A stretch of 64,000 bases of DNA from Paralvinella palmiformis (GCA_025642065.1 JAODUP010000274.1:186001-250000), one strand, 5' to 3'. Positions 1-10,539 are shown, numbered from the stretch's first letter. Made by a program: numbers and translations. The notes: generated from the sequence alone by a model not told the origin.

Positions 1-61
1 GGGGGGGGTGCTGCCGGCGGACTAAACACACACACACACACATACACACACACACACACAC
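1..61. repeat. Poly-G and (CA)n microsatellite
   Basis: The window opens on a G8 run and then a (CA)n tract with one TA interruption from about 26 to 61. Nothing else is visible here. Confidence 0.95.
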
Positions 62-538
62 CTCGGTAATCGTGTTTGAAGGGTGCCGACGTTGGCCCGT
101 CGTAGGTAGCGCAGCGCGTAAACCAATCTGGACGGCTCCGCTTATGGAATCAACGTAGTTGTCTCGTTATTAGACGTGTAGGGGGTGGGGAGGGGGGAGC
201 GGCAGGTTGGAATTGAGAAGGATTTCGGGGACACGGGGAGATGGATCCATTGGCCAGAAAAGGTCGTACTATCGTTCTCTGTTTTGATGGCCTCAATCTG
301 GTGGGGTGTGGGTCCGAAGAGGTAGAGGGGGGGGGGATGTAGACAGAAACTTGTGGTCTCTTTTCTTCAGTCTGTTCTGGATACCACGGCGTGTCGGGCC
401 GGATTAGATTTTGTTGAGCGGATGGGGGGGGGGGGTCCTGTATTATCTTGAACAGAAGGGTATCAGTCTTGGATACAGTGAGACAGACAGATGTACAGAC
501 AGACTGATAAACTGATGGACGAACGGACATATTGGCAG
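62..538. other. No gene; G-run-rich spacer
   Basis: Non-coding appearance. It carries several G runs (about 181-200, 330-338, 423-435) and a short GACA-rich stretch near 481-505. Open frames on the minus strand are C-run and GACA translations and are not credible. Confidence 0.6.
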
Positions 539-715
539 GCACACACACACACACACATATATATCATAGTACGCACGAAACATACACTCCGAGAGAGTGT
601 GTGTGTGTCTGTGTGTATGTGTGTGTGTATGTAAGTGTTTGTGTGTGTGTGTGTATGTAAGTGTGTGTGTGTGTGTGTGTGTGTATGTGAAGGTGAGTCA
701 GTCAGTCTGCCCTTT
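539..715. repeat. (CA)n, (TA)n and (TG)n microsatellites
   Basis: A (CA)n tract (539-556) with a short TA tail, then about 100 bases of interrupted (TG)n from 596. Open frames through it are dinucleotide translations. Confidence 0.95.
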
Positions 716-1046
716 GTGTGTTTGTTTTCGTCGTTGATTGGTTTCTTCGTCCCGGCACCATTACACCCCCCCCCCTCCATCCACGTCCTACTCCTGTGAC
801 GATTATGGGACGCGTTGCCATGGTGACGAATGTCTAGGTAATGCGCCCTAATGTATTGTAATATATCAGATATTGTTTGGCAAACATCGGCTCAAGCGAC
901 CTGAAGTTCGGCAAACATCGGGCCGAGTGTCGCCTATTGTCGGCGACAATGTCTTAATTGTTCCATGATCCCGGCACGTCGGCCGTTCTGGAGCAATTAT
1001 CTCAACGACGATTGGCCGAGCGATTTTCGGCCCGTGTCATCCGGGA
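716..1046. other. Low-repeat stretch with 12-bp direct repeat
   Basis: CpG-containing unique sequence. The 12-mer GGCAAACATCGG occurs twice, at 879-890 and 910-921. No gene recognised. Confidence 0.5.
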
Positions 1047-1060
1047 CCACCAGGTGGCGT
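1047..1060 (+). promoter_or_regulatory. CTCF-like motif
   Basis: CCACCAGGTGGCGT matches 13 of 14 positions of the animal CTCF core CCASYAGRKGGCRS. The motif match is seen directly; binding is inference only. Confidence 0.35.
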
Positions 1061-1097
<37 letters not shown>

Positions 1098-1105
1098 AGG
1101 GGGAG
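1061..1105. repeat. (GA)n microsatellite
   Basis: About 14 GA units, then a purine-rich tail. Confidence 0.95.
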
Positions 1106-1255
1106 AGTTTGTGCCTGGGGTGATATCTCGTTAGACGTGGTACAGATCAATATCTTTTGGCTATATAACCTCTTCCGGATACTGATCCTGCTATATATAT
1201 ATATCCGGAATCCTGTCTCGGGATTGGAGACTGTGATGTGTCCTTTTTGGCTACC

Positions 1256-1349
1256 GGGTTACGGATCTGATCATGGTTATTAGATAGACAGGCGGACATA
1301 CAGACAGAGAAACAGACAGACAGACAGACAGACAGATAATCCGTAACCC
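1256..1349. repeat. Inverted repeat enclosing (GACA)n
   Basis: GGGTTACGGAT at 1256-1266 is the exact reverse complement of ATCCGTAACCC at 1339-1349. Between the arms is a (GACA)n tract (about 1303-1336). The rest of 1106-1492 shows no gene; a short (TA)n lies near 1191-1204. Confidence 0.6.
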
Positions 1350-1492
1350 ACAGACTGATAAGTCGTTCAGACATGATAATCATGTATGTGCTTGTTGTGG
1401 ATGTATAGATTTGTGTTTGTATGTAATCATTAATGTATAGCTTTGTTTAGGTGTATAGGTCTTAGTAATTTGAGCCAATATCATCATAATCA

Positions 1493-1493
<1 letters not shown>

Positions 1494-1547
<54 letters not shown>

Positions 1548-1550
1548 TAA
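1494..1550. repeat. (TA)n microsatellite
   Basis: Nearly pure TA dinucleotide tract. Confidence 0.97.
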
Positions 1551-2525
1551 TCAGAACTGTGGCTGATAATAAACAACACGATGACTACATAACTCAATTA
1601 CAGACTAGATGAGCGATAACCGGAAATAACAGTTCGATGGGCGATAATATAGAAACAGTATCGTTATAATTATATGTGATATTATGTATGTTCAGCTTCT
1701 TATATAATTGTTCGTTTTTCGAATGATGTTGATATTTGTGTTGATATTTCGGTCAATAGACTCCAATGTTTATATTGTGCCGTAGAATGATCAGACAACT
1801 GGGAGATAATCTCACTGTTTTGTGAGATATATAAACGTTTTAATCATTCGTCTAAGAACATTAGGTGTTAAATTGTGTGCGTGTGTTCGTGTGTGTGTGT
1901 GTACTAAGGTATTACAAGAGAGAACGAAGAAGCATTTTGGATAAATACCAATTTATAATACAGTATCGCAGTCGGCGTATTAAGCCAAGATAAATGGCTT
2001 CCAGTTTGAACGATCGATCACATATTGAAGACATCCGTTTTATCAAATATATGTAGGTATCGGATATTATAGATCAACATAGAATGGCCTATGTCTGTTT
2101 TGGCTTTTGAACAGCAATATTATTATTATTATTATTAGTATTATTATACTATCTGTATGGATTATCAGTGAATGGCAGATAAAAGTTACTTAACCTATTA
2201 TAACAATATTTTATATCGGTGTTACTAATCGCCATTACCAGAGACAGCGGCGAGAAATAACGCCGAAAATAATGGCCAAGCTGATGACAACAATAACGGA
2301 CATTTAAGATAGTTTATCCTTATAACTAATGCTAAATGGCGAGATATAAACGTAAATTAAATAAACCGACAATAGTCCGAAACATCATTTATTGACGCCA
2401 TTTCTCGTTAGTTGATGCTGGTTAGTAGAACCCTTTTAGCTCCGTGCCAGTTGCACCGGAAGCTAGCTTTGAAATTGGAACCACGGTTGACATAATTGGT
2501 TAAAAATAATAATAATAATAAAAAT
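1551..2525. other. AT-rich spacer, no gene
   Basis: AT-rich, with no convincing open frame. It holds a short (TG)n near 1895-1903, an (ATT)n tract near 2118-2140 and an (AAT)n just before the SINE insertion. Confidence 0.6.
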
Positions 2526-2538
2526 AACAAAACAATTA

Positions 2539-2897
2539 GTGAGCTCCGGTGGCCTAGCGGTTAAGCACTCGGCACTTGGTGCCAACGGTCGCAGGTTCGA
2601 ACCCCGTAAGAGGTCGAAACTTTTCCAGGGATTAATTTCTCGGCTCACTACATCGTGGGTGGCTGACCACGTTAAATGGCGCTGCCGTCTCCACTGAGTT
2701 ATTTAAAATAAAGGGGGACGTTAAAAATCCCCTGAGGACGTAAAACACTCTGGCAGTGACCACCCTCAGGGTATTTCGGCTCCATCTTTCCGTACTGCTC
2801 CCCTGTGAGTGGTGGGGGAGGAGTTTCTCAACCACTCCAACATAGAGGCTGTGCCGAATAAGCGACAGCCTGGGGATTCTCCCCGAACAACAAAACC
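2539..2897 (+). mobile_element. tRNA-derived SINE, family A, copy 1
   Basis: A full-length retroposon. The head is tRNA-like with a box A (GGCCTAGCGGTTAAGC, from 2551) and a box B (GGTTCGAACCC, from 2594), the internal RNA polymerase III promoter. An unrelated body follows, then a short CAA-rich 3' tail. It is flanked by a perfect 13-bp target site duplication AACAAAACAATTA at 2526-2538 and 2898-2910. A second copy at 20564-20929 (minus strand) aligns end to end at roughly 95% identity by eye, so the family was recently active. It encodes no protein and would depend on a LINE. I do not recognise the published family name. Confidence 0.93.
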
Positions 2898-2910
2898 AAC
2901 AAAACAATTA

Positions 2911-3045
2911 TTATCACTTCCATTTTTCCATTTCAAATTCCACGCAATTCCATTCGGTCAATTCCAATTCCACGTCGAAATTACCAATTCTAATTTCAAT
3001 TCCAAACACGAGCAATTCCAATTCAATTCTATATATTGGTATATG
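2911..3045. repeat. AATTCC-rich degenerate repeat
   Basis: CAATTCC or its variants recur about every 7-12 bases. The same motif continues at about 3255-3365, so 2911-3384 looks like one composite repeat block starting right at the SINE target duplication. Confidence 0.7.
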
Positions 3046-3059
3046 CTTTAGAAACACTT

Positions 3060-3180
3060 TGATGTACCTACTCCGAGTACCTACCCGAATCACTGATTGG
3101 AGTAGGTACTCGGAGTACGTACTCCAAAGTAGCTACTTGGAATACGTACTCCGAGTAGTTTATATTCCAAGTAAGATTAT
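3060..3180. repeat. Palindromic TACTCCGAGTAC-type repeat
   Basis: GAGTAC and its variants recur in both orientations (for example TACTCCGAGTAC from 3069 and TACTCGGAGTACG from 3106), making nested imperfect palindromes. Confidence 0.75.
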
Positions 3181-3303
3181 CATGGAATAAATATTTCTCA
3201 ATTAAAAAATTAAATGGTAAATTAATTTGTGGATTTAATTTTTGGTAGGAAACTTCAATTCAAACTCCAAATTTATCAATTCAAATTCCATTTCTTTTTA
3301 AAA

Positions 3304-3384
3304 CAGACATGGGGGTCAATTCAATTCCGGAATTGTAATTACCCATCAATTCCAGTTCCGGAATTGAGTTGACCCCCATGTCTG
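3304..3384. repeat. 81-bp inverted repeat with 16-bp arms
   Basis: CAGACATGGGGGTCAA (3304-3319) is exactly inverted at 3369-3384. The centre is itself AATTCC/GGAATT palindromic. The CAG-start terminus resembles hAT-type terminal repeats, but no 8-bp target duplication is seen. It could be a small MITE or one end of a larger element. Confidence 0.7.
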
Positions 3385-3913
3385 ATTATTACCATTATTA
3401 TTATTGTGTTATGCGTTTATGTTATAATTTTTGCTTTTTTTAAAATCAGATATTATCACTTCTACATATTCCTTGAAATCGAGAAAATATATCCAACACA
3501 AAATTGCTCTTTACTATTGGACAGCAGTGCTTGGATAGTCCGACATATCGTATGTCCGGTTGTTTAAAGCTCGTCCCATAGCGACACACGGAACTGCTGA
3601 ACTGTTAGCCGATTGAACAACAGTTAATCACGTATAATTATTGATCGTATAAAAAATCACAAATCATTCTCATGAAGATACACCTTATGGCAGGTTCCAA
3701 CTTTGTGTTGTATTTCCAACACAGGAGCTGTATATATGTTCGCCCTCGAAACGTCATTCTACATGTATCGAGTATTTGTTAATTTAAAGTAATTCTTTGG
3801 TGTCTTTAAAGTACATTTTTGCTAAAATAACAATTACTTTTCTTATCATTAGCTACTCTCTTACATTTATCTTGCAAGTTATACACATATTAAATGTTTT
3901 AGTAGGTGGAAGT
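3385..3913. other. AT-rich spacer, no gene
   Basis: A short (ATT)n near 3391-3406, then AT-rich unique sequence. Nothing recognised. Confidence 0.55.
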
Positions 3914-4226
3914 GTCGTAATAAGTTTGTATTTACACGGATCGCTTTGAGCTGGTCGCCACGTGGCTAATTAATTATACAGCACAACATGCGCGCATGCT
4001 CAGTGTTGGCAGGCAGAGAGTGGTGACGTCGCACACACAACCCACCCAAACGATACCAAAACACACACACATGTTGATGACGTCAGCACACAACTCTGCT
4101 CGGCGTGACTTGCCGAGTGAAAACGAACGCAGCCGAATATTCAAGAAGCTGCCCTATATCATGATATATGGCACCTGGTTGCTGCTCGGGATCTGAATTT
4201 CTGTTTACGCACAATTAAAATATTGC
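3914..4226 (+). mobile_element. Dispersed ~300-bp element, copy 1
   Basis: Collinear with 63538-63818 on the same strand. Shared blocks in order: a GTAA..TAAG..TG..ACACGGA start; a CCACGTGG E-box (3958-3965) followed by an ATTAATTA-type stretch; GCATGC or GCATGCGC; GTTGATGACGTCAG, which contains a perfect cAMP-response palindrome TGACGTCA (4078-4085); and an end block CTGAATTTC...ATTAAAATAT. Divergence is substantial. It could be an old transposon without coding capacity, an LTR-like promoter unit or a duplicated regulatory segment. I do not recognise it. Confidence 0.6.
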
Positions 4227-4815
4227 ATTGTGTTTAGTGTTTAATAAAACAATATAGTTCTGTTAAACTTAACATATAATATAGCTAGAATTTATCTTAT
4301 CTGCAGTTTTGATAAGCAAGTCTAGGATAAAAATCTCAGAAGAATCGTTTTAAAACTGATTAAGTGTCCCTGTCAGGTATTAATAATAATAATAATAATA
4401 ATATTTTATATGGCGTCTTATTCAACTTGAATTGTTCTACATTCAAAACATAATTAAAATATGCTCTAAGCTAATATGGCAGGTGTTCGACGTCACGCGT
4501 TACTTTGACAGATAGGATTAAACGACTCGGATAATCCGGTTAGAGCTGTAGCCATATAAATACATATGGATGATGATTTATTAATGGATCTGTCTCTTGT
4601 ATTGTCCTATAGTGATGGTATGTTTCTGCTCAAGGTTAGCGAGTACGATGACAAACTAGGAGTTACCGATATCCAATGCTTAACCACCAAGTTGCTGTCT
4701 ACAATGTTTTCGTGATTATCACTCAGCAACAAATTTTGATAATCCGACAATTTTGATAATTCTACATTTTTAGCGTGAACAACATTATCGGATCACCCAT
4801 GTTTTACTGTATATG
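4227..4815. other. AT-rich spacer, no gene
   Basis: Unique AT-rich sequence with an (AAT)n near 4381-4402. No gene recognised. Confidence 0.55.
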
Positions 4816-4820
4816 TGTGC

Positions 4821-4872
<52 letters not shown>
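4816..4872. repeat. (TA)n(TG)n compound microsatellite
   Basis: A TA tract passes directly into a TG tract. Confidence 0.96.
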
Positions 4873-4873
<1 letters not shown>

Positions 4874-6071
4874 TGCGTACATATATACATACAAACACAA
4901 TTCACGAGCGTAGGTAGCATTACAGATTGTACAATGGGTTCATCAGTCCATTTCTACAATATCAGTTCCTGGTTCGATCAGATCATGAATTATTTACCCG
5001 GAGTTACTTCCAGGATCTGTTTCAGTTTGTTTCTAACCTTCGACGTCATCGAACGATTTGTGATGAGCAGATTAGCATGTTTACTGGATCTATATATGTT
5101 TATGAGCTGATTGAGTCTCTAACAGATAACATCAATAGGCCGTTGTGTTCCGGATGAGTAATTCGTCGTCATTTGCGTGCGTGTACTGCCTGTTTCTGGC
5201 GTGTTGAGTAAATTGTTGATCCAGACTTGGCTATGCCGTGTAGTATTTGCCTCTTTTTTTTTTGGGGGGGGGTCGTTCCCACTGGGATTCCTACTTCTGA
5301 CTTAGGAATAGGAATTCTGTCTCACATTTAGAGCAGAGGTACTGGACAGAACGTGTTTGATTGTTGTTGTCTTTTTAAAAGCATCAATGATTCTATTTAA
5401 TTCCGGGTGGGGGGGGGGTAGATTGTATGTGGGGGTATAATAATTTTCTTAAACTCTAGTTGTATTCTAAAGAATGTTTGATATATTATGATTCTGACAT
5501 ATTTATTGGCTTAGTCCATAAACAAATCAAGAGAACGGACTTGGCGCTGGTCCATTGGACTTGACACTGTTTTTTCCCTATTATTTTCTGTATAAATAGG
5601 ACTTACACGTACTTATTAGCACCGGATTTTGTTGTTGTTGTTGTTGTTATTGTTGTTTTACCGTGTCAATCAAATTTAGTCAGAAATGTGAGTTTCTTTT
5701 TCAAGGAAAGTTCATCTTTTCCTCGCTCTTGGCTGTCGGTTTTATCAAACTGCGGGTTAAAAATCGCGGGTCGGATTAATGGGTTACCAGATAAATAGTA
5801 CTACACTGTCTGACGGACATGCATATAGCCACCAATAATTTGGCTATTTTATGGAACTGACGATGTCTGGGCAAATCCGGAACAGGTCTCACTTGTTTTA
5901 CGGATGTCGCAAACTTTGGTTTTTGACGTTTCCTGTTAAAATTGACACGTGCACCACTTCAAAAATAGTTTATCGCTCTGTGTTTGGTGGTTTTGTCTGC
6001 AAAATTGATTTTCCCAAAATGGCTTCATTTAATTAGCCATTCGTCTAATGACGTGTGTCATTTTCAGTGCA
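4873..6071. other. Spacer, no gene
   Basis: Non-coding appearance. It contains a T9G9 homopolymer junction near 5253-5271, a G run near 5409-5418 and a (GTT)n tract at about 5629-5656. Short open frames lack any recognised motif. Confidence 0.5.
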
Positions 6072-6217
6072 AACTGGTGAGACATTGTACGTGTCTCAGC
6101 AAGATTCTGGATTCAGTCCACTGAAGAAACGTCCAGACTTTGTCGTAGATAATGTCGTAGAATGACAACATATGGTGGGACATAATGCACTGATTGCACG
6201 GAGCTATATACATGGAC
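6072..6217 (+). repeat. Family C dispersed repeat, copy a (compound)
   Basis: The first half matches the family C core (GAGACA hairpin, CTCAGCAAG, CTGGATTCAGTCC, CTGAAGAAACGTCCAGA). The second half (from about 6149) matches the segment at 16920-17016. It runs straight into a (CA)n tract at 6217-6251. Confidence 0.7.
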
Positions 6218-6600
6218 ACACACACACGCACACACACACGCACACACACACGGGTAGGTGGATATATAGACTACCAATAAATGTTGACAAACGGTGACAT
6301 CAATGTTATTGAACTTTAATTAATACCATCGCCCCCCCCCCTCTCTCCCTCCCTCATTCTATCTCTATCTCTGTTTATCTTCTGAATGGTCGTGTAACTC
6401 TAGTGAGTGTACCTGGGGTCACTCGGTACAGTTGTTTGACGACGGCCGGTCGCAGAGACAATTGATGACATCGTGATGAGTTGAGTGTTATCTGTTATAA
6501 TGACGATAATATCTCTGGGAAACGTGCTGCTGCTGGAGCTCTCTCTCCCTCTCTCTCTCTGTGTGTGTGTGTGTGTGCTTGTGTGTGTGTGTGTGTAACA
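6218..6600. repeat. (CA)n, C-run, (CT)n and (TG)n tracts with spacer
   Basis: (CA)n at 6217-6251, a C9 run near 6333, CT-rich sequence near 6341-6380 and 6538-6560, and (TG)n at 6561-6597. The sequence between them shows no gene. Confidence 0.85.
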
Positions 6601-6710
6601 TATGGTTACATTTCAGGCCAAGCAAATCATTCGGTTTAAGTACACTTGTCGTTTAACGCAATGAAGTTTATGAATATTCATGTCTGCTTTTTCCTGCACC
6701 ACCTGTTAGT

Positions 6711-6725
6711 GCTGCCCTCTAGTGA
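6711..6725 (-). promoter_or_regulatory. CTCF-like motif
   Basis: The minus strand reads TCACTAGAGGGCAGC, which matches 13 of 14 core CTCF positions. Motif evidence only. Confidence 0.35.
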
Positions 6726-6736
6726 CGCGCGTGTAT

Positions 6737-7082
6737 GTACGTGTGTGTGTGTGTGTGTGTATGTGTCCACCCATTGTCGTCGTCTCCCTATCACCATAAT
6801 CAGGTACAAAAAGTGTCATGTTGTATCAATAATACATGGTCTCCTTCCTGATCTTACTTTACCCATTGTGTCTGACATATATCTGTTATAGTAAATGTCA
6901 ACTCTCTTATATTGTCTCGTTATAACAACAGCAACAGCGACAACAACACTGACATCATCAACAACAACAACAACAATAACAACAACAACAACCACGACAG
7001 CAATTACCTCAACTGATACGCTACTGATATTAAATGCCAATAGCTATAGAGGTCTCTCCCCCCCTCTGTGTGTGTGTGTGTG

Positions 7083-7114
<32 letters not shown>

Positions 7115-7130
7115 TTTTCTGTTCTATTTT
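6737..7130. repeat. (TG)n, (CAA)n and (CT)n(TG)n tracts
   Basis: (TG)n at 6737-6762, imperfect (CAA)n at about 6926-6995, then CT and TG tracts at 7066-7115. Open frames here are repeat translations. Confidence 0.85.
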
Positions 7131-7284
7131 GTTCTGTTCCATTCAATCTACCATTATACTGAGTGAGTCCTCGACCCCCCCTCCCAATTGTGTTTACGTC
7201 GTCATTATCGTCACCTTTTCGACGTTTATCTTCCTAGAGTCACATAATTAATTCATGTAATGTGACATCTATCCTCACAATAGT

Positions 7285-7321
7285 TATCGCACGCACGCAC
7301 GCACCACACACACCCACACAC

Positions 7322-7371
<50 letters not shown>
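7285..7371. repeat. (CGCA)n/(CA)n microsatellite
   Basis: A CGCA start followed by about 25 CA units. Confidence 0.97.
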
Positions 7372-7408
7372 CATCAAATTAACCTGTTACGTATTACGAA
7401 GATTGGAT

Positions 7409-7672
7409 TCATTTGGCATCATCATCATCATCATCATCGTGTCACTGGTATCGTCATGACACTGGTACTACCGTGTCGCTGGTATCGTCGTAGTGTCACT
7501 AGTATCAATGTGTCAATGTTATCTTCGTGTCACTTTTATCCTTATATCACTGTTATCATCGTGTCACTGGTATACTTGTGTCACTGGTATAATTGTGTCA
7601 CTGGTATCATTGTGTCACTGGTATCATCGTATCACTGGTATCATCGTGTCACTGGTACTGTCAGAAATATAA
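7409..7672. repeat. 17-bp minisatellite
   Basis: A (CAT)n lead-in (about 7417-7438), then about a dozen variants of a 17-bp unit containing GTGTCACTGGTATCAT. Later units are the cleanest. Confidence 0.85.
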
Positions 7673-7734
7673 TCGTGTGACATATTACTGATATTCTATG
7701 ATAGTCTGTTGTTATTGTTAGATATTATTTGGTC

Positions 7735-8065
7735 ATATCATCTGGTCTTGTCATATATTCTTTTCATATAATCTTGTCATAAATTCTTGAAATTTATTCT
7801 TGTCATAAGGTCTTGTCATATGGACTCGTCATATAGTCTTGAAATTTATTCTTGTCAGGGGATCTTGTCAGGTGGTATTGTCATATGGTCTAGTCATGTT
7901 TTCTTGTCATAAATTCTTGAAATGTATTCTTGTCATATGGTCTTGTCATATATTCTTGTCATGTAATCTTGTCATATGGTCTTGTTATATGGTCTTGTCA
8001 TGTGATCTTGTCATATGGTATTGTCAAGTGGTCTTGTCATGTGGTCTTGTCATAGGATCCTGTTT
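7735..8065. repeat. 13-bp minisatellite
   Basis: About 25 variants of TCTTGTCATATGG. The open frame through it is a repeat translation. Confidence 0.85.
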
Positions 8066-8117
8066 TTTTAATCTTTTCATTAGCTCTCAATGTTTAGTCT
8101 CGTCGTTATGTGTTGTT

Positions 8118-8218
8118 ATGTGTCGTTATGAACCACCCCTTAGAGCTAGCTAGATCCGGATTTGAACCGAGTTTCTAAAGTTATATGGCCAACCACGCTA
8201 GCAGTCGAACCACGGAGA
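8118..8218 (-). mobile_element. tRNA-like SINE remnant
   Basis: The minus strand shows a box A-like TGGTTCGACTGCTAGCGTGG and a box B GGTTCAAATCC about 40 bases later. The body is short and no tail is seen; it is probably a truncated family B-type SINE. Confidence 0.55.
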
Positions 8219-8264
8219 ACGGACAGCTTAGCATTATATAGGAAGTTGTGTAAACTAAATCATT

Positions 8265-8580
8265 GTGTAACAAGAAATGGCGTCACACAGGGTATACTTG
8301 TAACACAGGCAATTGTGTAACAGAGTCATTATGGTGTACACTTGTGTAACAAGAAATGGCGTCACACAGGGTATACTTGTAACACAGGCAATTGTGTAAC
8401 AGAGTCATTATGGTGTACACTTGTGTAACAAGAAATGGCGTCACACAGGGTATACTTGTAACACAGGCAATTGTGTAACAGAGTCATTATGGTGTACACT
8501 TGTGCAACAAGAAATGGCGTCACACAGGGTATACTTGTAACACAGGCAATTGTGTAACAGAGTCATTATGGTGTACACTT
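8265..8580. repeat. 79-bp tandem repeat, four copies
   Basis: Four head-to-tail units start at 8265, 8344, 8423 and 8502. They are almost identical; the fourth has GTGCAAC in place of GTGTAAC. The lack of divergence implies recent amplification or homogenisation. Degenerate GTGTAACAC pieces persist on both sides. Confidence 0.95.
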
Positions 8581-8621
8581 GGTCATTGTGTAACACAAGA
8601 CTAGCAAGCACGATTTATTTA

Positions 8622-8790
8622 ATCTTTACTATTACTATTATTAGTAGTAGTAATAGTAGTAGTAGTAGTGGTAATAGTAGTACATGTAGTAGTAATAATA
8701 GTATTAGTAACAGTTGTAGTAGCAGTAATAGTAGTAGTAGTGGTAATAGTAGTAGTCGTAGTAGTCGTAGTACTCGTCGTTGTTGTATAT
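8622..8790. repeat. Imperfect (TAG)n tract
   Basis: About 160 bases of TAG/TAA/GTAG trinucleotides. The Ser/Asn-rich and Val-rich open frames are its translations. Confidence 0.93.
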
Positions 8791-8889
8791 CCCAGTAGTT
8801 ATGTTAAACAGATTGTTACACACCATATAGAAGCTTGTATAATACAGGTTATTGTGCAGCAAAAATAGGCCTAAAACGGGCATTTTTGT

Positions 8890-8990
8890 GCAGTACAGGA
8901 TGAATGTTGTTTAACGACACATCGGCACAATTTAGGCCATTCGGTGCCCTTTGTGCATTACAGGGCGTCGTTAAGTGAAGGACATTCTCT
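8890..8990. repeat. Dispersed repeat fragment with TGTTTAACGACAC
   Basis: GTTTAACGACACATCGGCAC resembles, from memory, a conserved stretch of mollusc dispersed elements. Only a fragment is present; boundaries and family are uncertain. Confidence 0.35.
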
Positions 8991-9130
8991 AACAAGGCCT
9001 GTTACAAAACATAGAGAAATTTCTTAAAATAGGTCAACCCGCAACTGCAACGTTTGGGGTCCAGTCTTTTGTCCCCGCTATTTGTTGTCGAGAAACATAG
9101 ATACCGTGTTTTGAGTACACGGTGGCAAAT

Positions 9131-9134
9131 TATA

Positions 9135-9185
<51 letters not shown>

Positions 9186-9186
9186 G
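9131..9186. repeat. (TA)n(GA)n microsatellite
   Basis: A TA tract passing into a GA tract. Confidence 0.97.
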
Positions 9187-10009
9187 GGTGCTGGATCATA
9201 ATTATTTAATTCTTGTTCATGTATTGTTGGGTTTTTTCCTTACTCTTAGCATAATCGTATTACAGTATGTGTGCGTGTGCATGTGTGTGTTTAAGTCAGT
9301 CATAATGTCCTATTATCAATGCGATGAAAAGTAAGTTTCTACTCACATCTAAGAAACTAGAGATAGAGAACAATAGGAAAGGAAATATCTATCTGATCCT
9401 GAACGGAAGATCCAGACAGATAGAATCCATTAACTAAATGAAGATTATTTCCTAGGGGTCGTATTAATTGACGTCCGGGGAGTCGGTCGTGGATCGTCTG
9501 CGCGAATTGTACTCGAGCAGCCCTGTATAGACCCGCGCGAGCGAGCTGCACACAAGCGCGTACACTCCGTAATAGGCCTATTATAATAATACAACAATTT
9601 AAAACAGGGGCCTCCCCCACGTAGCTTTAAAGTTTCATCCGAACAACATTATAGGTCAATGGTAAATCATAACACGGTGTGGGGTCACGGGTCATATTCG
9701 TTTTTGGCGCGAATATCGATCCCGGCGGCAAACGTCGATTTCGCCGCGCCGAACGAGCCATTCCCGAGCTAATTACACATTTCATCGCCGTATTTACGCC
9801 GGGAGCTACACCCCCGCACCGCGACTCGCCGGCTAACACGTGGCGGCTACGCCACTGTGGCGTTTTGGACGCCGAGCGAACTCGCCGTCAGGTGCTGCCT
9901 CCAAGCGGCTCGCACGTCAACCAGTCCCCCACCAGCCGGGCGTTGTTTGCGTACAGATGTAGTTCGGTAACTTGAGTGTGTTAATTGATGTGTTCTAGTA
10001 TTCGCCGGC
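9187..10009. other. Low-repeat island with CpG-rich core
   Basis: 9440-9985 is CpG-rich and almost free of simple repeats, with GAGCGAGC-type and GGCGCGAA motifs. Open frames of 70-98 residues occur on both strands but show no recognisable domain. It may be regulatory or an unrecognised exon. Confidence 0.4.
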
Positions 10010-10539
10010 ATGCGGCTTATAATTACTATAGCAGCCGTTGTTGTTGTTGTTGTTGTTGTTGTTGTTATTTTTGCTGTCGTCAGTTTGAGTTATCTGCTGG
10101 CGTTCAGTGGCTGTTCTTTGTATGATTGTCGGTTGTTTTGCTGTTTTTGTTTAGTTTTTATGAGCTGTCCCGTTTTTTGTCCAGTTAATGGCTACCAAAT
10201 ATTGCCGACGTAAGCAATATTTGCGTTAGCGAAGTGTTCCGGCTTTTTTTTAACCATCTGGAAGTTATTTATTGAAAGGACGCGAGTGCTCTGACTTTTT
10301 GTTTGTAATTAGCTCGTTGTTGTTGTCGTGTTATTGCTGTGATGGCGATGTTATCGTCGTTGCGATGATGTTAACTTTGTTTTGTATGTAGTTCGGTTAG
10401 ATCGGGATAACTTGATGTCAGTTTTAGGACATAAGTTATGTTTCTAGTCGTTGGGCGACGGCGGCCATTTTAGAGTAGAATATCGTCTGTCCGTGTGTGA
10501 CATGGGCTCTAACGTGGGTGTCGTGAGATTATGTGCCGT
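10010..10539. other. Spacer with (TTG)n tract
   Basis: A (TTG)n at 10037-10066. GGCGGCCATTTTAG near 10459 is a YY1-like motif. No gene seen. Confidence 0.5.

Noticed and set aside
2551..2604. Possible true tRNA gene
   Set aside because: Box A and box B are tRNA-like, but the acceptor arm does not pair, and the unit is part of a 359-bp element with target duplications, so it is a SINE head. The same applies to the other tRNA-like heads.
3304..3384. Confident call as a hAT MITE
   Set aside because: The terminal bases fit loosely, but there is no 8-bp target duplication, so the class was left open.
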